Assembly: GCA_963837805.1 (NCBI GenBank)
Contig: CAWIOU010000033.1
Coordinates: 62,001-126,000, forward strand
Direction of reading: 5' to 3'
DNA from: Bog-756 sp963837805
GTDB taxonomy: Bacteria; Actinomycetota; Acidimicrobiia; Acidimicrobiales; RAAP-2
DNA length: 64,000 nucleotides
Positions 15,907-24,739 of this stretch are shown one piece after another (position 1 is the first letter of the stretch; every line of letters starts with the position of its first letter). The translations under genes and the position numbers were made by a program. Under the pieces are notes generated by a model, which did no database searches, was not told the DNA's origin, and saw nothing but the letters and a program-made list of their open reading frames with translations.

Positions 15907-18605
15907 GGGGCGAGCTCCTCCAGGGCATCGGTGAATCGGTGGACGTGGCGCAGGGTGCGCGACAGGTCGAAGGCCTCATCGAGCGCCTCCGCCGACAAGG
16001 TGACCTCGGGGTCCTCGTCGAGGACCTGGCGGAAGGGCCGGTCGTCGGCCCACGCCGCCCGGGCGTCGCGCTGGACGATGCGGTAGGCGGCGTCCCGGCT
16101 GAGGCCGCCGTTGACCAGGGCCAGCAGGACGCTTTGGCTGAAGACCAGGCCGTTGCTCCCTTCGGTCAGCGTGGCCAACGCCCGCTCCGGGTGGAGCACC
16201 AGCCCCTCCACCAGACCCCTGGCCTTCTGCAACATGTAGAGGGTGAGCATGCTGGCGTCGGGGAGCACGACCCGTTCTACCGAGCTGTGCGAGATGTCCC
16301 GCTCGTGCCAGAGGGCCACGTCCTCGAGGCCGGCCGACAGGTAGCCGCGCAGCACCCGGGCCTGGCCGCACAACCGCTCCGACAGGATCGGGTTGCGCTT
16401 GTGGGGCATGGCCGAGCTCCCCTTCTGGCCCGGCTTGAACGGCTCCTCCGCCTCGCCGAGCTCGCTGCGGGCCATGTGCCGCACCTCGGTGGCGATGAGC
16501 TCGATGGTCGCCCCCACCGACGCGCACGCCCAGAGGTACTCGGCATGCCGGTCCCGGGCCACCACCTGGGTGGCCGGCGTCGGGGTCAGTCCCAGAGCCC
16601 GGCACACGTGGTCCTCCACCCGGGGGTCGATGTTGGAATAGGTCCCCACCGCGCCCGACAGCTTGCCCACCGCCACCCGGTCGCGGGCGGTGCGCAGCCG
16701 TTGGAGGTCGCGGTCGGCCTGCAGCGCCCACAGCGAGAACTTTGCCCCGAAGGTGGTCGGCTCGGCGTGCATCCCGTGGGTCCGGCCGGTGACGGCGGTG
16801 TCGATGGTCTCGAGGGCGCGGGCCTTGAGGGCCCGGACCAAGTCGGCGGCCGCCTCGATGAGCAGGTCGCCGGCCCGGGTCAAGGTGGCGCACAGGGCGG
16901 TGTCCACGACGTCCGAGGAGGTCAGGCCGTAGTGGATCCACGAGCCCTCCGGCTGCCCGATCGTCTCCTGGACCACGTCGACGAATGCGGCCACGTCGTG
17001 ATCGGTGAGCTTCTCGCGCTCGTCGACCGCCTTGACGAAGGCGGCGTCGACCACCGGGGCCCGGGCCAGGCAGGCTTTGGCGGCCGAGACGGGGACGTCT
17101 CCCACCTCGGCCCATCCCTCGGTGGCCAGGAGCTCGACCCGCAGCCACATGGCGAACCGGGCCTCGTCGGAGAACAGCCGGGCCATCTCCTCCGGCGCGT
17201 AGCGGGGGATCATGGAGCCTCCTGGGTGGCCAGTGGCCTCGTCGGGGGTGACGTCCCCGGCCCCGGTCCGGAGCCGTCCGCCGGGCCGACCCGGTCGGCG
17301 CGGACCGGAGGCGGCCTGGGCGATGTCGGCCCGGTACTGCATGCCCGGCCACGAGATGGCCGCCACCCCGCGATACGCAGACACCCGGGCCTCGCTGATC
17401 GAATCGGCCAGGGCGGTGACCCCGAGCACCCGGCCGCCGGCGCAGCGCACGGCGACCGGAGCGCCGGCTGCATCGGGTCCCGGGGCCGGGGCCGGGGAGA
17501 CGGCAGCCGTCCCGGCGTGGAACACGGTGACCCCTTCGACGGCACCGGCCTCGGCCAGACCGGCGATCTCGTCCCCGGTCCGGGGGGCGTCGGGATATCC
17601 CTCGGAGGCCAGCACCACGCACACGGCGGCGCCGGGCAGGAAGCGGGGAACGGTGGTCAGTTGGCCGGCGGCCACCTCGGCCAGGAGCCCGGTGAGGTCG
17701 CCGTCCAACCGGGGCAGCACCACCTGGGCCTCGGGATCGCCGAAGCGCACGTTGAACTCGAGCACCTTGGGCCCCTGCGGTGTCAGCATCAACCCGGCGT
17801 AGAGGACACCGCGGTAGTCGATCCCCCGGGCCTGCAGGGCGGCCACCAGCGGTGCCACCGCCTCGTCCACCAGTCGGTCGACCATGGCCGCATCCACGAA
17901 GGGCACCGGGGAGTACGCCCCCATGCCGCCGGTGTTGGGGCCCCGGTCGCCTTCGCCCAGGCGTTTGAAGTCCTGGGCCGGCGCCAGGGCGGCCAACCGC
18001 CGGCCGTCGCACAGCACCAGGAGGGAGCACTCGGGCCCGTCGAGGCCCTCCTCCACCACCACCTGCCGACCGGCGTCGCCGAAGGCGCGGCCGGACAGCT
18101 TGGCGTCGATGTCGGCCTCGGCCTCGGCCCGCGAGTCGGTGACCAGCACGCCCTTGCCGGCGGCCAACCCGTCGGTCTTGATCACCCACGGCCCCGGCAG
18201 CGTGCGCAGGTAGTCCTTGGCCGCGGCCGGATCCCCGAACACCCCGAACCGGGCGCTGGGCACCCCGGCCTCGGCCAGCACCTCCTTCATGAACGCCTTG
18301 GATCCCTCGAGCCGGGCGCCGTCGGCCCCGGGGCCGAAGACCAGACGGCCGGCGCCGCGCAGCCGGTCGGCCAACCCGTCGACCAGCGGGGCCTCGGGAC
18401 CGATGACGAACAGATCGGCGTCGATCTCCTCGGGCGGGGTGGTCATGCTGGTGATGGTGTGGCCCTCGGCCGTCCGGCCGGCGATCCCGGGGTTGCCCGG
18501 TGTCACCACCACATCGGCGGTGCGCCCGAGCACCAGGGCCAGGGCATGCTCCCGCCCGCCCGATCCGACGACGCACACCGTCCCGATGCGGGCCGTCCCG
18601 GTCAT
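15903..18605 (-). CDS. purD-purB: In-frame PurD-PurB fusion: phosphoribosylamine-glycine ligase plus adenylosuccinate lyase
   Basis: One uninterrupted frame of 900 codons. Residues 1 to about 425 are PurD (GAR synthetase): VCVVGSGGREHALA, the ATP-grasp core FVIGPEAPLVDGLADRLR, and EFNVRFGDPEAQVVLPRLDG. A Gly/Pro/Arg-rich linker follows, about residues 425-464. From Met465 the sequence is PurB (adenylosuccinate lyase): MIPRYAPEEMARLFSDEARF, GLTSSDVVDTAL, RTHGMHAEPTTFG and the signature SSAMPHKRNPILSE. I checked the junction codon by codon (17211-17340) and found no stop. Met465 has its own AGGAGG four bases upstream, so a separate PurB may also be made. The start overlaps purA by four bases. 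A base error hiding a stop is possible but would need a substitution, not an indel, because both halves share the frame. Confidence 0.9.
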   Translation of the reverse strand: MTGTARIGTVCVVGSGGREHALALVLGRTADVVVTPGNPGIAGRTAEGHTITSMTTPPEEIDADLFVIGPEAPLVDGLADRLRGAGRLVFGPGADGARLEGSKAFMKEVLAEAGVPSARFGVFGDPAAAKDYLRTLPGPWVIKTDGLAAGKGVLVTDSRAEAEADIDAKLSGRAFGDAGRQVVVEEGLDGPECSLLVLCDGRRLAALAPAQDFKRLGEGDRGPNTGGMGAYSPVPFVDAAMVDRLVDEAVAPLVAALQARGIDYRGVLYAGLMLTPQGPKVLEFNVRFGDPEAQVVLPRLDGDLTGLLAEVAAGQLTTVPRFLPGAAVCVVLASEGYPDAPRTGDEIAGLAEAGAVEGVTVFHAGTAAVSPAPAPGPDAAGAPVAVRCAGGRVLGVTALADSISEARVSAYRGVAAISWPGMQYRADIAQAASGPRRPGRPGGRLRTGAGDVTPDEATGHPGGSMIPRYAPEEMARLFSDEARFAMWLRVELLATEGWAEVGDVPVSAAKACLARAPVVDAAFVKAVDEREKLTDHDVAAFVDVVQETIGQPEGSWIHYGLTSSDVVDTALCATLTRAGDLLIEAAADLVRALKARALETIDTAVTGRTHGMHAEPTTFGAKFSLWALQADRDLQRLRTARDRVAVGKLSGAVGTYSNIDPRVEDHVCRALGLTPTPATQVVARDRHAEYLWACASVGATIELIATEVRHMARSELGEAEEPFKPGQKGSSAMPHKRNPILSERLCGQARVLRGYLSAGLEDVALWHERDISHSSVERVVLPDASMLTLYMLQKARGLVEGLVLHPERALATLTEGSNGLVFSQSVLLALVNGGLSRDAAYRIVQRDARAAWADDRPFRQVLDEDPEVTLSAEALDEAFDLSRTLRHVHRFTDALEELAP
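17218..17223 (-). promoter_or_regulatory. Internal Shine-Dalgarno before the PurB part of the fusion
   Basis: AGGAGG lies on the minus strand four bases upstream of the ATG at 17213, inside the PurD-PurB frame. It looks like the ribosome site of a once separate purB and could give a stand-alone PurB today. Confidence 0.55.
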
Positions 18606-19882
18606 GCGGCGAAGCGGACGAACTGGTCGCGGCCGGGGCCCACCCCGACCAGCCGGACCGGGGTCCCGATCTGCTCGGCGAGGAAGTGCACGTAGTCGCG
18701 GGCCGCCTGGGGCAGGTCGGCGATCTCGGTGGCCCCCGAGATGTCCGTCTTCCACCCGGGCAGCTCCTCGTAGACGGGGGAGACCTGATGGAAGACCGAC
18801 TGGTGGTAGGGCGGATGGGTGAAGCGCTCGCCGTTGGACTCGTAGGCCACGCACACCTTCACCGTGTCGAAGCTGTCGAGCACGTCGAGCTTGGTCAGGG
18901 CCACCTCGGACAGCGAGTTGATCCGGACCGCCTGGCGCATCATCACCGCGTCGAACCATCCCGGCCGGCGCCGGCGCCCGGTGTTGACCCCGTACTCGTG
19001 GCCCCGCTCGACCAGGGTGTCGCCGATGTCGTCGACCAGCTCGGTGGGGAACGGCCCGCTCCCCACCCGGGTCACGTAGGCCTTGGCGATGCCGATGACC
19101 TCGTCGATGTAGCGGGGGCCGATGCCCGCCCCGGTGCATGCCCCGCCGGCCACCGGATTGGACGAGGTCACGAAGGGGTAGGTCCCGTGGTCGAGGTCCA
19201 GGAAGGTGGCCTGCGCCCCCTCGAGCAGGACGTGGGCGCCACGGTCGAGGGCGTCGTGGAGCAGCCCCACCGTGTCGGCCACCATCGGGGTGACCCGCGG
19301 GGCCAGCTCGTCGAGGTAGTGGGCGCAGATCTCGTCGGCCGACAGCGGCAGGCGGTTGTACACCTTGGCCAGGACGGCGTTCTTCTCCTTGAGCGCCACC
19401 TCGAGCTTCTGGCGGAAGATCTTGGGGTCCGACAGGTCCTGGACCCGCAATCCCACCCTCGAGGACTTGTCGGCGTAGGCCGGGCCGATGCCCCGCTTGG
19501 TGGTGCCCAACTTGTTCTTGCCCAGGTAGCGCTCGGTGAGCCGATCCAGTTCGTGGTGGTAGGGCATGATCAGGTGGGCGTTGCCGCTGACCAACAGCCG
19601 GGAGGTGTCGATGCCCTTGGCCGACAGGGTGTCCACCTCGGTCAGCAGGACGGTGGGGTCGACGACCACGCCGTTGCCGATGATCGGGGTGATGTGGTCG
19701 TAGAGAATGCCGCTCGGCACCAGCTGGAGGGCGAAGGTCTCCCCGTCCACCACGATGGTGTGGCCGGCGTTGTGGCCGCCCTGATAGCGGACGACCAGCT
19801 CCATCTCCTTGGCCAGGAGGTCGGTGAGCTTGCCCTTGCCCTCATCACCCCACTGGGTCCCGACGACGACGGTTGCCGGCAC
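18602..19882 (-). CDS. purA: Adenylosuccinate synthetase
   Basis: 426 residues. It makes adenylosuccinate from IMP, aspartate and GTP, the step before PurB in AMP synthesis. Motifs are VVGTQWGDEGKGKLTDLLA, GGHNAGHTIV, GTTKRGIGPAYADK, VLLEGAQATFLDLDHGTYPFVTSSN and GPFPTEL. GTG 19882 has GGAGGAG upstream, and a TACACT box lies about 38 bases further up. The stop overlaps purD by four bases (ATGA). It heads the pur operon, so the two AMP-branch enzymes (PurA and PurB) are adjacent. Confidence 0.96.
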   Translation of the reverse strand: MPATVVVGTQWGDEGKGKLTDLLAKEMELVVRYQGGHNAGHTIVVDGETFALQLVPSGILYDHITPIIGNGVVVDPTVLLTEVDTLSAKGIDTSRLLVSGNAHLIMPYHHELDRLTERYLGKNKLGTTKRGIGPAYADKSSRVGLRVQDLSDPKIFRQKLEVALKEKNAVLAKVYNRLPLSADEICAHYLDELAPRVTPMVADTVGLLHDALDRGAHVLLEGAQATFLDLDHGTYPFVTSSNPVAGGACTGAGIGPRYIDEVIGIAKAYVTRVGSGPFPTELVDDIGDTLVERGHEYGVNTGRRRRPGWFDAVMMRQAVRINSLSEVALTKLDVLDSFDTVKVCVAYESNGERFTHPPYHQSVFHQVSPVYEELPGWKTDISGATEIADLPQAARDYVHFLAEQIGTPVRLVGVGPGRDQFVRFAA

Positions 19883-19919
19883 GCGTCACTCCTCCGTTGC
19901 GAAAAGCGGATTACGCACC

Positions 19920-19925
19920 AGTGTA
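19920..19925 (-). promoter_or_regulatory. -10 box upstream of purA
   Basis: TACACT on the minus strand, about 37 bases before the purA GTG, in the 104-base gap after clpB is transcribed away. No convincing -35 is seen. Confidence 0.35.
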
Positions 19926-19986
19926 GCCCGCAGGTCGGCCGCCCAGGACGGCCGGACCGATCGGCGCCCGGGCCCCTTCGGCCCGC

Positions 19987-22479
19987 TCACGCCAGGACGA
20001 TGGCCCCGTCCTTCTCGTCCACCACCACCGTCGAGCCCTCGGGATAGCGACCCTCGAGCAGGGCCAGGGCCAGCGGGTCCTCGACCTGGCGTTGGATGAC
20101 CCGACGCAGCGGGCGGGCGCCGAAATCGGGGTCGAATCCGGCGCGGGCCAGCCACGCCTCGGCCGCCGGGGTGACCGACAGGGAGAGCCGTCGCTCGGCC
20201 AGCCGGCCCCGCAGGCCGCCCAGCTGGATGGAGACGATGCGGGCCAGATCGGCCTCGGTCAGCGCGTGGAAGCGGACGATCTCGTCGATCCGGTTGACGA
20301 ACTCGGGCTTGAAGAAGTCGATGGGCTCACCGGGGAGATTCGAGGTCATGATCAGCACGGTGTTGGTGAAGTCGACGGTGCGGCCCTGGCCGTCGGTGAG
20401 CCGGCCGTCCTCGAGTACCTGGAGCAGCGTGTTGAACACGTCGGGGTGGGCCTTCTCCAACTCGTCGAGGAGCACCACGGCGTAGGGCCGGCGCCGGATG
20501 GCCTCGGTCAGCTGGCCGCCCTCCTCGTACCCGACGTAGCCCGGGGGGGCACCGACCAGGCGGGACACCGAGTGGCGCTCCATGTACTCACTCATGTCGA
20601 TGCGGATCATGGCCCGGGCGTCGTCGAACAGGAACTCGGCCAGGGCCCGGGCCAGTTCGGTCTTGCCCACCCCGGTCGGGCCCATGAAGAGGAACGAGCC
20701 GATGGGGCGGTTCGGATCCGACAGTCCGGCCCGGCTGCGCCGGATGGCGTTCGACACCGCCGAGACGGCCTCGTCCTGGCCGACCACCCGGGCATGGAGG
20801 GCGTCCTCCATGCGGATGAGCTTCTCCACCTCGCCCTCGAGCAGCCGGCTCACCGGCACACCGGTGGCCCGGCTGACCACCTCGGCCACGTCCTCGGCGT
20901 CCACCTCCTCCTTCAGGAACCGCTGGGTCTTCTGCAGTTCGTTGAGGGCCTCGGTGGCCTCCTCGACCTGGCGTTCGAGGTCGGGGATGAGCCCGTAGGT
21001 GATCTCCGAGGCCTGGGCCAGATTGCCGTCACGGGCCAGGCGTTCGGCCTCCCCGCGCTGGCGTTCGAGCTCGCCCTTGAGTCCCTGGATCTTGTTGATG
21101 GCCTCCTTCTCGGACTGCCAGTGGGCGGTCATGGCCACCGACTGCTCCTGCAGATTGGCCATCTCCTCGTCGAGGCGGGCCAGCCGCTCGGCCGAGGCGC
21201 TGTCGGTCTCCTTCTCGAGGGCCATCCGCTCGATCTCGAGCTGGCGGAGCCGACGGCTGACCACGTCGAGCTCGGTGGGCATCGAGTCGATCTCGATGCG
21301 CAGGCGACTGGCGGCCTCGTCCATCAGGTCGATGGCCTTGTCGGGCAGGAACCGCCCGGTGATGTAGCGATCCGAGAGCACGGCCGACGCCACCAGGGCG
21401 GCGTCCTGGATGCGGACGCCGTGATGGACCTCGTAGCGCTCCTTCAGGCCGCGCAGGATGGCGATGGTGTCCTCCACCGACGGCGGCGGCACGAAGACCT
21501 GCTGGAATCGCCGCTCGAGGGCGGCGTCCTTCTCGATGTACTTGCGGTACTCGTCGAGGGTGGTGGCACCGATCATGCGCAGCTCGCCGCGTGCCAGCAT
21601 CGGTTTGATCATGTTGCCGGCGTCCATGGCCCCTTCGGAGCCGCCGCCGGCACCGACGATGGTGTGGAGCTCGTCGATGAAGGTGATGACCTCTCCTTCG
21701 GCGTCGGTGATCTCCTTGAGCACCGCCTTCAGTCGCTCCTCGAACTCGCCGCGGTACTTGGCTCCGGCCACCATCGAGCTCAGGTCGAGGGCGATGAGCC
21801 GCTTCCCCTTCAACCCCTCGGGCACGTCGCCCTCGACGATCCGCTGGGCCAGGCCCTCGACGATGGCCGTCTTGCCCACGCCCGGCTCGCCGATCAGGAC
21901 CGGATTGTTCTTGGTGCGGCGGGAGAGCACCTGGATGACCCGGCGGACCTCCTCGTCGCGTCCGATGACCGGGTCGATCTTCCCCTGGCGGGCCAGCGTG
22001 GTCAGATCCCGGCCGTAGCGCTCGAGGGCCTGGAAGGTCTCCTCCGGGTTCTGCGAGGTGACCCGGTGGCTGCCCCGCACGTCGCGCAGCGCGTCGAGCA
22101 GCTGGTCGCGGTCCACACCGATCCGGTCGGCCATGGCCAACATCAGATGCTCGACCGACAGGTACTCGTCGCCCATGTCGGTGCGCTGGGTGTCGGCCGC
22201 GGTGAGCACGTCCCGAAGGGCCCGGTTGACGGCGGGCTCCTCCCCGCCGATGGCCTGGGGCAGTCGGGCCAGCTCACCGTTGATCCGGTCGCGCACCACC
22301 GCCGGCTCCACGCCGACCCGGGTGAGGACCGGCCCGGCGATCCCGTCGGCCTGGTCGAGGATGGCGGCGAGCACGTGCTCGGGGGTGACCTCCGGGTTGT
22401 GCCCGGCCCGGGCCCGGTCGACGGCCGACGAGAAGGCCTCCTGGGTCTTGAGGGTCCAGCGGTCGGGGTTGATGGTCAT
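19987..22479 (-). CDS. clpB: ATP-dependent disaggregase ClpB
   Basis: 830 residues. It dissolves protein aggregates together with DnaK/DnaJ/GrpE. The order is an N domain (LTLKTQEAF-type start and tandem Clp_N repeats), AAA1 (GEPGVGKTAIVEGLAQRI, LDLSSMVAGAKYRGEFEERL), a coiled-coil middle domain (about 400-530, RLRQLEIERMALEKE), and AAA2 (GPTGVGKTELARALAEF, LLDELEKAHPDVFN). AAA2 is shortened between TSNLPGEP and FKPEFVNRIDE by about 20 residues relative to E. coli ClpB. ATG 22479 overlaps the hspR stop by four bases (ATGA). Last gene of the dnaK operon, presumably repressed by HspR. Confidence 0.96.
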   Translation of the reverse strand: MTINPDRWTLKTQEAFSSAVDRARAGHNPEVTPEHVLAAILDQADGIAGPVLTRVGVEPAVVRDRINGELARLPQAIGGEEPAVNRALRDVLTAADTQRTDMGDEYLSVEHLMLAMADRIGVDRDQLLDALRDVRGSHRVTSQNPEETFQALERYGRDLTTLARQGKIDPVIGRDEEVRRVIQVLSRRTKNNPVLIGEPGVGKTAIVEGLAQRIVEGDVPEGLKGKRLIALDLSSMVAGAKYRGEFEERLKAVLKEITDAEGEVITFIDELHTIVGAGGGSEGAMDAGNMIKPMLARGELRMIGATTLDEYRKYIEKDAALERRFQQVFVPPPSVEDTIAILRGLKERYEVHHGVRIQDAALVASAVLSDRYITGRFLPDKAIDLMDEAASRLRIEIDSMPTELDVVSRRLRQLEIERMALEKETDSASAERLARLDEEMANLQEQSVAMTAHWQSEKEAINKIQGLKGELERQRGEAERLARDGNLAQASEITYGLIPDLERQVEEATEALNELQKTQRFLKEEVDAEDVAEVVSRATGVPVSRLLEGEVEKLIRMEDALHARVVGQDEAVSAVSNAIRRSRAGLSDPNRPIGSFLFMGPTGVGKTELARALAEFLFDDARAMIRIDMSEYMERHSVSRLVGAPPGYVGYEEGGQLTEAIRRRPYAVVLLDELEKAHPDVFNTLLQVLEDGRLTDGQGRTVDFTNTVLIMTSNLPGEPIDFFKPEFVNRIDEIVRFHALTEADLARIVSIQLGGLRGRLAERRLSLSVTPAAEAWLARAGFDPDFGARPLRRVIQRQVEDPLALALLEGRYPEGSTVVVDEKDGAIVLA

Positions 22480-22883
22480 CGGGTACCTCCCACGCCGCGG
22501 GCGGTGCGACGGGCCGAATGGGTCGGCACCGGCATCTGGGAGAGCGGGACCAGCTCACGCCGGTACTGGCGGTGGGTGACGGCCACCGCCTCACGGGCCT
22601 CGGCCCGGGTGGCCACCAGCTCCTGGCGCAGCCGGGCCACCTCGGCCTCGAGCTCCATCACCCGGCGCACCCCTTCGAGGTTGAGCCCGGCGGTGGTGAG
22701 GCTCTGGATGTGCCGGAGGCGGTCGAGGTCCTGGTCGCTGAAGCGCCGGCTGCCGCCTTCGGTCCGGCTCGGGTCGAGCAGGCCCTTGCGCTCGTAGACG
22801 CGGAGGGTCTGCGGATGCACGCCGGTCAACTCGGCGGCCACCGAGATCACATACACCGCCCGGGATCGGGGATCGTCACTCAT
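22476..22883 (-). CDS. hspR: HspR, MerR-family heat-shock repressor
   Basis: 135 residues. A MerR-type winged helix occupies about residues 10-75 (VYVISVAAELTGVHPQTLRV, YERKGLLDPSRTEGGSRRFS, DLDRLRHIQSL), followed by a coiled coil (GVRRVMELEAEVARLRQEL). HspR binds HAIR inverted repeats and represses dnaK and clpB, using DnaK as co-repressor in Streptomyces. ATG 22883 is one base past the dnaJ stop, and the stop overlaps clpB. A weak HAIR-like element lies before dnaK at 26754-26774. Confidence 0.94.
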   Translation of the reverse strand: MSDDPRSRAVYVISVAAELTGVHPQTLRVYERKGLLDPSRTEGGSRRFSDQDLDRLRHIQSLTTAGLNLEGVRRVMELEAEVARLRQELVATRAEAREAVAVTHRQYRRELVPLSQMPVPTHSARRTARGVGGTR

Positions 22884-22884
22884 G

Positions 22885-24007
22885 TCACACTCCAAGTACG
22901 TCGCGTGCCGGCGGGTCCACCACCTTGGCGAGGGCCTCGACGGCGGCACGCTGGTCATCGGTCAATTGTTCGGGCACCGCCACTTCGACGGTGACCAGCA
23001 GGTCCCCCGTCGCACCCCGCTTGCCGGCCGGCACCCCTCGGCCCTTGACCCGGAAGGTGCGGCCCGACGGGGTGCCGGGGGGGACCCGCAGGGTGACCGG
23101 CTCGGTGAGGGTCGGGACGGTGAGGGTGGTGCCCAGGGTCGCCTCCGGGTAGGAGACGGGCACGGTAAGGGTGAGGTTGCGGCCCCGACGGCCGAACACC
23201 CCGTGCCGGTCCACCCGGACCACGACGTAGAGATCGCCGCTCGGGGCATTGCCCCGGCCGGCCGCCCCCTTGCCCTTCACCCGGATCCGCTGCCCGTCCT
23301 CCACGCCGGGGGGGATGCGCACCTTGACCGTGCGGTTGCGGTGCTCCACGCCGGTTCCCGAGCAGGTCGGGCACGGGTGTGGTCACCACCGTTCCCCGCC
23401 CGCCGCACTGGGGGCAGATCTGGCTCAGCGAGAAGAGGCCCTGATTGTCCTGGAGGGTGCCCGAGCCACCGCAGCGCGGGCAGGTCACCGGTTGGGTGCC
23501 GGGAGCGGCGCCGGTGCCCGAACAGGTGTGGCAGCGGACGTCGGAGGTCAGGTTGACCGATGTCGTGGCTCCGTTGACGGCGTCCTCGAACGAGAGGTGG
23601 AGCTCGGTCTCGAGGTCCGCCCCCCGTTGGGCGCCGGCCGACCCGCCACCCCGACGGCCGCGGCCGAAGAGACCGCCGAACAGGTCGCCGAGGTCGCCCA
23701 CGTCCTCCACCCGGTACGAACCCCCGCCGCCGGCCCCGCCGAATCCTCCCGGGAACCCGCCGAAGCCACCGGCGGCCGGGCCCATGGCCCGGACCTCGTC
23801 GTACTCCTTACGCCGGTCGGCGTCACCGAGGACGTCGTAGGCCGCGCTGATCTCCTTGAAGGTCTCCTCCTGGCCCGGGTTGGTGTCGGGATGGTGCTTC
23901 TTGGCCAGCTTCCGGTAGGCGCTGGTGATCTCCTTGGCTGTCGCCGTCGAGGAGACCCCCAGGGTCTTGTAGTAGTCCTTTTCGAACCATTCGCGTTGCG
24001 GCGCCAC
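22885..24007 (-). pseudogene. dnaJ: DnaJ co-chaperone, broken by a one-base insertion
   Basis: The reading frame from 24007 encodes the J domain (DYYKTLGVSSTATAKEITSA, KKHHPDTNPG), a Gly/Phe-rich region, and the first three zinc motifs (CHTCSGTG, CPRCGGSG, CPQCGGRG). At about 23374-23377 one extra base in a GGG run (CCC on the coding strand) throws the frame. In the next frame the fourth motif CPTCSGTG and the whole C-terminal substrate domain continue to the stop at 22885 (VEHRNRTVKVRIPPGVEDGQ). Removing one base gives a normal 373-residue DnaJ. DnaJ is rarely dispensable and the gene is otherwise intact, so sequencing error is more likely than true loss. Operon position is between grpE and hspR. 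Confidence 0.9.
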
Positions 24008-24028
24008 GTGGTCTCTACCCGGTCCCTT

Positions 24029-24733
24029 CTAGCCCCGCACCATCACCATGGCCGGACGCACCACGGTGCCGCGCCAGCGGTACCCGGGCCGCATGACCTC
24101 GGCCACCACCGGCTCACCCGACCCACCGGCCTCGGCGCCACCTCCGGACAGGTCGGTCCCCGCCCCGGGGTCGTCCTCGGCGGGAAGATGGCCGACCGCC
24201 TCGTGGGTGTTGGGGTCGAACTCCTCCCCGAGCGGGTCGATCCGCTCGAGTCCTTCTTTGATCAGCACGTCGCGCAGCTGCCCGGAGGCGGCCATCAGGG
24301 CGCGCCCGTCGGGCGATTCGAAGTCGCTGATATGGGACGTGGCCAGATCCAACGTGTCGAGGACGGGGAGCAGCTTCTCCACCAACGACAGGGCGGCGCG
24401 GGCCACCTGGTCGCTCTGCTGCTTGGCTACCCGCTTCTTGTAATTTTCGAACTCGGCCTGCAGCCGGCGGAGCGAGTCGAGATACTCGTCGCGCTGGGCC
24501 AGCGCCTGCTTCATGTCGGCGAACTCCGGTGCCGAACCGCTGATGATCCCGGTGCTGTCGTCGTCGAACTCGTCGTCGACGACTTCGGCATCCACCACAT
24601 CCGTCTCTTCGTTCCGCTCGACGCCGACTCCCTCGTCACCGCCGGCACCGGACGCGAACCGGGAGCCGGAGGCCCGCCCGGCCTCCGACTCCTGTTCCAC
24701 TGCGTTCTGCTCTGACCCAAAGATGTCGGTCAT
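24029..24733 (-). CDS. grpE: GrpE nucleotide-exchange factor
   Basis: 234 residues. Residues 1-65 are an acidic disordered tail. Residues 70-120 are a long helix (ALAQRDEYLDSLRRLQAEFE, NYKKRV). The beta domain has GLERIDPLGEEFDPNTHEA and VMRPGYRWRGTVVRPAMV. An insertion (DDPGAGTDLSGGGAEAGGSG) lies in the beta domain. GrpE releases ADP from DnaK. It starts 6 bases after the dnaK stop in the operon. Longer than E. coli GrpE (197) because of the tail and the insertion. Confidence 0.95.
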   Translation of the reverse strand: MTDIFGSEQNAVEQESEAGRASGSRFASGAGGDEGVGVERNEETDVVDAEVVDDEFDDDSTGIISGSAPEFADMKQALAQRDEYLDSLRRLQAEFENYKKRVAKQQSDQVARAALSLVEKLLPVLDTLDLATSHISDFESPDGRALMAASGQLRDVLIKEGLERIDPLGEEFDPNTHEAVGHLPAEDDPGAGTDLSGGGAEAGGSGEPVVAEVMRPGYRWRGTVVRPAMVMVRG

Positions 24734-24739
24734 CGACGA

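Noticed and set aside
18606..19139. Upstream in-frame extension of the PurD-PurB frame into purA
   Set aside because: It has no family similarity and overlaps purA on the same strand. The ATG at 18605, overlapping the purA stop by four bases, is the better start.
20092..22797. 901-codon plus-strand open frame opposite clpB
   Set aside because: Shadow of clpB and hspR; no recognisable domain.
23340..23400. Programmed frameshift in dnaJ
   Set aside because: There is no classic slippery heptamer or nearby stop-stimulator, and three other genes in the window show similar indels at mononucleotide runs. Sequencing error is simpler.
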